From NCBI GenBank assembly GCA_001464335.1, contig LNEV01000018.1, forward strand, positions 62,001 to 126,000: a stretch of 64,000 nt of DNA. The letters run 5' to 3'. Both the position numbers and the translations under genes were made by a program. The notes beneath the pieces are model-generated. The model ran no database searches and had not been told where the DNA came from. It saw only the letters and a list, made by a program, of their open reading frames with translations. The stretch comes from Rhizobiales bacterium Ga0077545. GTDB taxonomy: Bacteria; Pseudomonadota; Alphaproteobacteria; Rhizobiales; Methylopilaceae. Shown here piece by piece: positions 58,837 through 64,000 of this stretch (within the stretch, counting starts at the first letter, position 1; every line of letters begins with the position of its first letter).

Positions 58837-60849
58837 TCATGCAAAGCGCGCTTCGCCCCGGCGGAGCGCGTTTGCATTTGCGGCAAGCGCATCCGGCTCG
58901 GCAATCGGCAGGCCACAGACATTCCCCGCGCACACCAAAGCCCTGGGGCCGCCGTCTGCAAGGTTTCGTGCGGGATGATTGTCCGGCAGGGCCTCCGCAT
59001 TCTTCACGGCATTCACCGTTCTGGCGATGAAGGGCAGGTCCTTCGCCGCGGCTGTGAGCGCACCGGAGGCATCGCCGACAATCGCGATCTCAAGTCCCGC
59101 GAGCCGCGTGTCCAGCCCGTTAAGGATCGACAGATGGCCGAACACATCGCGTGCCGCGCTTCCGGCAAGACTTCGGATGAGTGTATCGGCGCGTGCGGTG
59201 TAACTTTCCTTACCGGTCAGTACGGCCAGTTTGAGAAGGGCATCCAGCGCCAGACCGGCGGCGCTCGGCACGGCCTCGTCGCGCGAGGCGAGCGGCCGCA
59301 CGGCAAGGCTTTCGCCGTCGTCGGCGGTCAGGAAGAGGCCGCCATCCGGTGTTGAGTAATGGCGGTCGAGCGCGGCCATCCACTTTTCCGCTTGGGCGAT
59401 GTAATCGGCCTCGCCGGAAACCTCGAACAGCGCAAGCGCAGCGCGCGTCATGCTGGCGAGATCGCTTGCAAAGCCCGGATAGATCATATGCCCATCGCGG
59501 AACGAGTGACCGAGCCGGTCGCCGCGGCCTGTTTCACGTGAAACAAAGTCGAACGCGGTACGTGCAAGCACAAGCCAGTCCGGACGCTGGAACACCGAAG
59601 AGGCGCGCGCGAGCGCCGCGATCATGAGGCCGTTCCAGTCGGTCAGGATCTTGTCGTCGAGACCGGGCCGGACACGCTTTGCCCGGGCGTCGAGCAGCTT
59701 GGTGCGCAGCGGCGCAAACCGGGCTTCGTCCAGATCCGTCTCGACGCGGAGGCGATTGGGAATCGAGACGCCTTCCCAGTTTCCGTCGGGCGTAATGTCG
59801 TAGGCCGCGCTGAAAGCAGCGCCGTCCTCCGGGCCGAGCACCGCGTCCACGTCCGTGCGCGTCCAGATATAGAATTTGCCTTCGTGCCCCTCGGAATCGG
59901 CGTCGAGGCTCGATGCAAAACCGCCGCCCGGCACCACCATTTCACGTGAAAGCCAGCCCACGGTTTCCTCCGCGCGGCGGCGAAACAGATCGTCGCCCGA
60001 GGATTGGAAGGCGAGGGCGAGCAGTTCGAGAAGCTGGGCGTTGTCGTAGAGCATCTTTTCGAAGTGCGGGGCGAGCCATTGCTCGTCGACCGAATAGCGG
60101 GCGAAACCGCCGCCGACATGATCGTAGATGCCGCCCTGGCAGATGCGGCTCAGGGAGTGGAGAAAATGATCGCTGTACCTCGGTTCGCCGGTCCGGTCGC
60201 CCGCGCGCCAAAGAAATTCGAGGAGGGGCGTGTTCGGAAATTTAGGGGCCCCCTTCATGCCTCCGTGGATCGGGTCCATCACGCCCGCAAGCTGGTTCGC
60301 AACCGTGTCGAGGTCGGCGCGCGTGAGATCCATGGCATGCCCAGTGCTTTGCGGGCCAATGCGCTCGAGAATCGCGTTGATGGTTTTCGTCACCTCCTCA
60401 CCGCGGTCGCGATAGGCTTGCGCGATGCCTTGCAAAACCTCTGTGAATCCGGGTCGTCCGTAAGCGGAGCGGTGCGGAAAGTAGGTGCCGCCGAAGAATG
60501 GCGCGCCATCCGGTGTGAGGAACATGGTCAGTGGCCAGCCGCCCTGTTGGCCCATAGCGTGCAGCGCGGACATATAGACCTGATCGACATCCGGACGTTC
60601 CTCGCGGTCGACCTTGATGTTCACATAAAGCTCGTTCATCACCTCGGCCGTTGCGGCGTTCTCGAAGCTTTCATGCGCCATGACGTGGCACCAATGGCAG
60701 GCCGCATAGCCGACAGAGAGCAGAATGGGCTTGCCTGTTCGCCTGGCCTCTTCCAGTGCATCCGGCGACCAGGGCCACCAGTGAACCGGGTTGTCGGCGT
60801 GCTGGCGCAGATAGGGGCTCGTCTGGTCGGCCAGTCTGTTCTTGCTCAT
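58837..60849 (-). CDS. DUF255 thioredoxin-domain protein, YyaL/spermatogenesis-associated-20 family
   Basis: 670 residues. N-terminal thioredoxin-like domain with [20 protein letters not shown] and the C-x-x-C pair in [15 protein letters not shown] (Cys51, Cys54), then a six-hairpin (alpha/alpha) domain ([38 protein letters not shown]). The family is widespread and of uncertain function; N-acyl-glucosamine epimerase-like folding is predicted. MSKNRLADQ at 60849 is the start; longer frames overlap mnmE. It is the only leftward gene after the origin, and two parS-like sites lie in its coding sequence, where they encode S-R-E. Confidence 0.9.
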   Translation of the reverse strand: MSKNRLADQTSPYLRQHADNPVHWWPWSPDALEEARRTGKPILLSVGYAACHWCHVMAHESFENAATAEVMNELYVNIKVDREERPDVDQVYMSALHAMGQQGGWPLTMFLTPDGAPFFGGTYFPHRSAYGRPGFTEVLQGIAQAYRDRGEEVTKTINAILERIGPQSTGHAMDLTRADLDTVANQLAGVMDPIHGGMKGAPKFPNTPLLEFLWRAGDRTGEPRYSDHFLHSLSRICQGGIYDHVGGGFARYSVDEQWLAPHFEKMLYDNAQLLELLALAFQSSGDDLFRRRAEETVGWLSREMVVPGGGFASSLDADSEGHEGKFYIWTRTDVDAVLGPEDGAAFSAAYDITPDGNWEGVSIPNRLRVETDLDEARFAPLRTKLLDARAKRVRPGLDDKILTDWNGLMIAALARASSVFQRPDWLVLARTAFDFVSRETGRGDRLGHSFRDGHMIYPGFASDLASMTRAALALFEVSGEADYIAQAEKWMAALDRHYSTPDGGLFLTADDGESLAVRPLASRDEAVPSAAGLALDALLKLAVLTGKESYTARADTLIRSLAGSAARDVFGHLSILNGLDTRLAGLEIAIVGDASGALTAAAKDLPFIARTVNAVKNAEALPDNHPARNLADGGPRALVCAGNVCGLPIAEPDALAANANALRRGEARFA
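59530..59545. other. parS site 1 (perfect)
   Basis: TGTTTCACGTGAAACA, an exact 16-base match to the bacterial parS consensus bound by ParB. Located inside the DUF255 coding sequence, about 3.7 kb from the proposed origin. Confidence 0.9.
59938..59953. other. parS-like site 2 (core only)
   Basis: The core TTTCACGTGAAA (59940-59951) is perfect, but the outer two bases on each side differ (CA and GC in place of TG and CA). Probably a weak ParB site. Inside the DUF255 gene. Confidence 0.55.
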
Positions 60850-60894
60850 CGGTCCCCGCTTCTGGAAAACATGCCAAGCCTTATGCACGCCGAA

Positions 60895-60910
60895 AGTTTC
60901 ACGTGAAACA
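60895..60910. other. parS site 3, overlapping the mnmE start
   Basis: AGTTTCACGTGAAACA, 15 of 16 matches to the parS consensus. The GTG in its centre (60903-60905) is the best start codon for mnmE. Confidence 0.85.
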
Positions 60911-62216
60911 CCTTCTCGATCAGGACACGATCTTTGCGCCTTCCACCGCTCCGGGCCGAGCGGGGATCGCGGTCGTTCGTATCTCCGGGAGGCAGGCAGG
61001 AGAAGCCCTGCGCGCACTGTCTGACATAGTGCCAGAACCGCGGCGCGCCAGACTTGCGGCCCTGAAACATCCTGTCTCGGGAGAACTGCTCGATCGCAGT
61101 CTCGTGCTCTGGTTTCCCGGACCGCATTCGGTGACGGGAGAGGATGTCGCGGAACTGCATTTGCATGGAGGGCGGGCTGTGCTCGCCGCGGTGCTGGGTG
61201 CGCTGGGGGGTATGCCGGGATTGCGCCCCGCCGAAGCGGGCGAGTTCACCCGACGCGCCTTTGAAGGCGGAAAGATGGACCTCGCCGAGACGGAAGCCCT
61301 GGCCGATCTGCTCGATGCGGACACGGCCTCCCAGCGGCGGCAGGCCCTTCGCGGGCTCGATCACGGCATCGGGCAGAAGGCCGACACCTGGCGGGAGAAA
61401 CTGATCGAAGCTCTGGCTCTGGCCGAGGCGGAGATCGATTTTCCGGATGAGGGCGATGTGCCCGTCGGTCTTACCGGCCGTGCCCACCAGATCGCCGCGT
61501 GTCTGGCCGATGAACTTCGTGCGGCTCTGGCGCAGAGCGGCGGCGAACGTTTGCGCGAAGGAGCGGTCGTCGTCATCGCCGGTCCGCCGAATGCGGGCAA
61601 GTCGTCGTTTCTTAACCGCGTCGCTCGGAGGGAGGTCGCGATTGTATCGCCCCATGCGGGGACGACGCGCGACATGATCGAGGTCGCGGTGGACCTTGGC
61701 GGCTATCCCGCGACCTTCATCGACACGGCCGGGCTTCGGGAAACCGCCGATCCGGTGGAGCAGGAGGCATTGCGTCGGGCACGGGACAGGGCATCCCGGG
61801 CCGATCTCGTCCTCTGGTTCGAGGCGCCGGACGCAATCGGGGCGCCGGACGCCAGCGGCGACGTGCCGGTCTGGCGGGTTCGGAACAAGAGCGATCTTGC
61901 GCCTGTTCCGGGGCTCGAAGGTTTCACGATATCCGCGCTCTCGGGCGACGGCGTGTCCCCCTTGCTGTCCGCGATGGAGGTCTGGCTCCGCGATGTTTTC
62001 GAACCGGGCGAATCCGCGCTCATAACGCGGGCGCGTCACCGCACGGCCCTCACGGAAGCGCTTTCGCATCTCGACGAGGCGGGCCGGCAGGCCCTGCCGG
62101 AACTGTTTGCGGAAGAACTCCGCTTGTCGGGCCGCGCGCTGGGTCGTATCTCAGGGCGTGTCGATGTCGAGCATGTGCTGGACTCGATCTTTCTCTCTTT
62201 CTGTATCGGCAAGTGA
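60903..62216 (+). CDS. mnmE: tRNA modification GTPase MnmE
   Basis: With MnmG it makes the cmnm5U34 wobble modification. 437 residues. N-terminal folate-binding domain ([20 protein letters not shown]), GTPase domain with G1 [12 protein letters not shown] near 229, [10 protein letters not shown] and [10 protein letters not shown], and the C-terminal FLSFCIGK with the functional Cys. The start is GTG 60903 in the centre of a parS site; an earlier frame to 60756 lies across the DUF255 gene start and lacks homology. mnmG starts eight bases after its stop. Confidence 0.95.
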   Translation: MKHLLDQDTIFAPSTAPGRAGIAVVRISGRQAGEALRALSDIVPEPRRARLAALKHPVSGELLDRSLVLWFPGPHSVTGEDVAELHLHGGRAVLAAVLGALGGMPGLRPAEAGEFTRRAFEGGKMDLAETEALADLLDADTASQRRQALRGLDHGIGQKADTWREKLIEALALAEAEIDFPDEGDVPVGLTGRAHQIAACLADELRAALAQSGGERLREGAVVVIAGPPNAGKSSFLNRVARREVAIVSPHAGTTRDMIEVAVDLGGYPATFIDTAGLRETADPVEQEALRRARDRASRADLVLWFEAPDAIGAPDASGDVPVWRVRNKSDLAPVPGLEGFTISALSGDGVSPLLSAMEVWLRDVFEPGESALITRARHRTALTEALSHLDEAGRQALPELFAEELRLSGRALGRISGRVDVEHVLDSIFLSFCIGK

Positions 62217-62232
62217 CGTTTCACGTGAAACA
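62217..62232. other. parS site 4, overlapping the mnmG start
   Basis: CGTTTCACGTGAAACA, 15 of 16 matches to the parS consensus. Its central GTG (62225-62227) is the start codon of mnmG. Confidence 0.85.
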
Positions 62233-64000
62233 GGGTTTCGATGTCATTGTGATCGGCGGCGGCCACGCCGGATGCGAGGCGGCCTCGGCGGCGGCGCGCA
62301 TGGGCGCGAAGACGGCGCTTGTCACGCACAGCTTCGCGACGATCGGGGCCATGTCCTGCAACCCGGCCATCGGCGGGCTCGGCAAGGGCCATCTCGTGCG
62401 CGAGGTCGACGCGCTGGACGGGCTGATGGGCCGGGTGGCGGATCGGGGAGGCATTCAGTTCCGCGTGCTGAACCGCCGCAAAGGTCCCGCCGTGCGCGGA
62501 CCGCGCACGCAGGCGGACCGCAAGCTCTATGCGGCGGCCATGCAGCAGGAAATCCGTGAACACGCCAATCTCGACGTTGTCGTGGGGGAGGCGGATGATC
62601 TCGACATCGGCGCAGCCGGTGTCGAGGCTGTCATCCTCAAGGACGGCACGCGGCTCGCCTGCGGGGCGGTGGTGCTCACCACCGGCACGTTCCTGTCCGG
62701 CCTCATCCACATCGGCGAAACGAAAATCCCCGCCGGTCGCGTGGGGGAGGCTCCGGCACTCGGGTTGTCACGCACCCTGAAAGCACAGGGATTCGCGCTG
62801 GGCCGCCTCAAGACCGGCACGCCCGCCCGCCTCGACGGCAAGACCATCGATTATTCCGCATTGGAGGCGCAGCCGGGCGACGAGGAGCCGGAACCCTTTT
62901 CGTCGCTGACAACACGGATCGACAATCCCCAGATCCTCTGCCACATCACGCGCACGACCCCCGAAACGCACGCCATCATACAGGCGAACATTCATCGGGC
63001 ACCGATGTATTCCGGCCAGATCGACAGCCGCGGTCCGCGCTATTGCCCAAGCATCGAGGACAAGGTCGTCCGCTTCAACGAGCGCGACAACCACCAGATC
63101 TTCCTCGAGCCCGAGGGCCTCGACGACGACACCGTCTATCCAAACGGAATTTCGACATCCTTGCCCGAGGACGTTCAGCACGCTCTGCTGGCAACCATTC
63201 CTGGCCTCGAAAAAGTCCGCATGATCCGGCCCGGCTACGCCATTGAATATGATTATGTTGATCCCCGCGAGTTGACGCCGACTCTTGAAACCAAGCGGGT
63301 GCCCGGCCTGTTTTTCGCGGGACAGATCAACGGCACCACAGGCTATGAGGAGGCCGCCGCGCAGGGCCTGCTGGCGGGCCTCAACGCCGCCCGGCGGGCA
63401 GGCGACGGTGACGGCATCACCTTCGATCGGTCCGAAGCCTATATCGGCGTTCTGGTCGATGATCTCGTGACGCGCGGTGTTTCCGAGCCCTATCGCATGT
63501 TCACCTCGCGCGCCGAATACCGGCTTTCGCTCCGCGCGGACAATGCCGACCAGCGGTTGACGGCGCGCGGCGTGGAAATCGGCTGCGTCGGCCGCGAGCG
63601 GCGCGCGCATTGGGATGCGAAATCCACAGCCCTCGTCGAGGCGCGGGCGCTTGCCCGGTCGGTCTCCCTGACGCCGAACGAGGCGAAGGCGCATGGCCTG
63701 CACATCAATCAGGACGGCGTGCGCCGGACGGCGTTCGAACTTCTTGCCCGACCGGAGATTGGTGTGAAAGAACTCGCGGCGATCTGGCCAGCCTTCGGCG
63801 ATCTCGATCCGAAGATCGCGGAGCAGATCGAGATCGACGCCACCTATGCCGTCTATCTCGACCGTCAGAGCGCCGACATCGAAGCCTTCCGCCGCGAAGA
63901 GAATCGCGCCGTCCCCCACAGCCTTGATTATGGGAATATCGCCGGACTCTCCGCAGAGCTGCGCCTCAAGCTCGAAGCCGTCCGCCCGCAGACCATCGGC
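62225..64000 (+). CDS. mnmG: tRNA uridine-34 carboxymethylaminomethyl enzyme MnmG, C-terminus cut by window
   Basis: FAD-dependent partner of MnmE. 592 codons are visible with no stop; about 30 residues are missing at the end. FAD loop [56 protein letters not shown], and [20 protein letters not shown] are all typical, and the helical C-terminal domain ([18 protein letters not shown]) has begun. Starts with GTG in a parS site. In this order rsmG, parA and parB would be expected next, outside the window. Confidence 0.96.
   Translation, partial: MKQGFDVIVIGGGHAGCEAASAAARMGAKTALVTHSFATIGAMSCNPAIGGLGKGHLVREVDALDGLMGRVADRGGIQFRVLNRRKGPAVRGPRTQADRKLYAAAMQQEIREHANLDVVVGEADDLDIGAAGVEAVILKDGTRLACGAVVLTTGTFLSGLIHIGETKIPAGRVGEAPALGLSRTLKAQGFALGRLKTGTPARLDGKTIDYSALEAQPGDEEPEPFSSLTTRIDNPQILCHITRTTPETHAIIQANIHRAPMYSGQIDSRGPRYCPSIEDKVVRFNERDNHQIFLEPEGLDDDTVYPNGISTSLPEDVQHALLATIPGLEKVRMIRPGYAIEYDYVDPRELTPTLETKRVPGLFFAGQINGTTGYEEAAAQGLLAGLNAARRAGDGDGITFDRSEAYIGVLVDDLVTRGVSEPYRMFTSRAEYRLSLRADNADQRLTARGVEIGCVGRERRAHWDAKSTALVEARALARSVSLTPNEAKAHGLHINQDGVRRTAFELLARPEIGVKELAAIWPAFGDLDPKIAEQIEIDATYAVYLDRQSADIEAFRREENRAVPHSLDYGNIAGLSAELRLKLEAVRPQTIG

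Overview
The window reads as chromosomal DNA of a high-GC alphaproteobacterium, most likely of the order Hyphomicrobiales (Rhizobiales). This is inferred from gene order known in that group: fabA-fabB-fabI; rimP-nusA-ylxR-infB-rbfA-truB-rpsO-pnp; miaB-phoH-ybeY-corC-lnt-XRE regulator-metK-trmB; hisB-DUF2628-hisH-hisA-hisF-hisE-coaA; maf-aroE-coaE-dnaQ with secB; and hemE-hemJ-rho-mnmE-mnmG. The genus cannot be fixed from sequence alone. I saw no rRNA or tRNA gene, CRISPR array, prophage or insertion sequence. Almost everything is core housekeeping, tightly packed, with many 4-base stop/start overlaps.

Layout. 1-5.7 kb: replication and repair genes dnaN (partial), recF, recQ, gyrB. 5.7-10.4 kb: the most accessory-looking part, with a metal-sensing CsoR/RcnR-type repressor and its palindromic operator, an RcnA-like Ni/Co exporter with a large His-rich insert, a LuxR-type regulator, a secreted Gly/His-rich protein, a C93 transglutaminase-like protease and a small unknown. 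10.5-17.2 kb: a CPA2 antiporter, unsaturated fatty-acid synthesis (fabA, fabB, fabI), a two-barrel outer-membrane protein and an ArgO/LysE exporter. 17.3-27.1 kb: a long leftward operon for transcription/translation factors, with a well-formed promoter at 27.2 kb. 27.4-44.1 kb: a Tat-exported superoxide dismutase, a glycosyltransferase, an EamA transporter, the trmB-to-miaB operon, plsC-fur, rimI-tsaB, a NifU-like protein, trpS and a sugar kinase. 44.1-44.9 kb: a non-coding stretch bounded by two copies of a dispersed palindromic repeat. 45-52 kb: coaA and the histidine operon, then smr-mltA-timA. 52-55.6 kb: secB facing dnaQ-coaE-aroE-maf. 55.6-64 kb: hemE, hemJ, rho, a DUF255 protein, mnmE and mnmG (cut by the window end).

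Two points stand out. First, the gap between maf and hemE (55.6-55.9 kb) is where gene direction flips, is AT-rich and carries a near-match DnaA box. It is very probably oriC, and four parS-like sites lie 4-6 kb to its right. Two of these supply the GTG start codons of mnmE and mnmG. Most genes from 17 to 55.6 kb point left and most genes after 55.9 kb point right, as expected for transcription moving with the forks.

Second, four genes (recF, ylxR, plsC, hemE) have no ATG, GTG or TTG where their family-conserved N-terminus requires a start. Each has an in-frame CTG followed by A, and the ylxR and plsC cases have good Shine-Dalgarno sequences and overlap the upstream TGA stop. This suggests real CTG initiation, to be tested by proteomics or comparison. 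Three families of dispersed extragenic palindromes (at 19.5, 21.5 and 41.3 kb; at 30.6 kb; and at 44.1 and 44.7 kb) fill several of the larger intergenic gaps.
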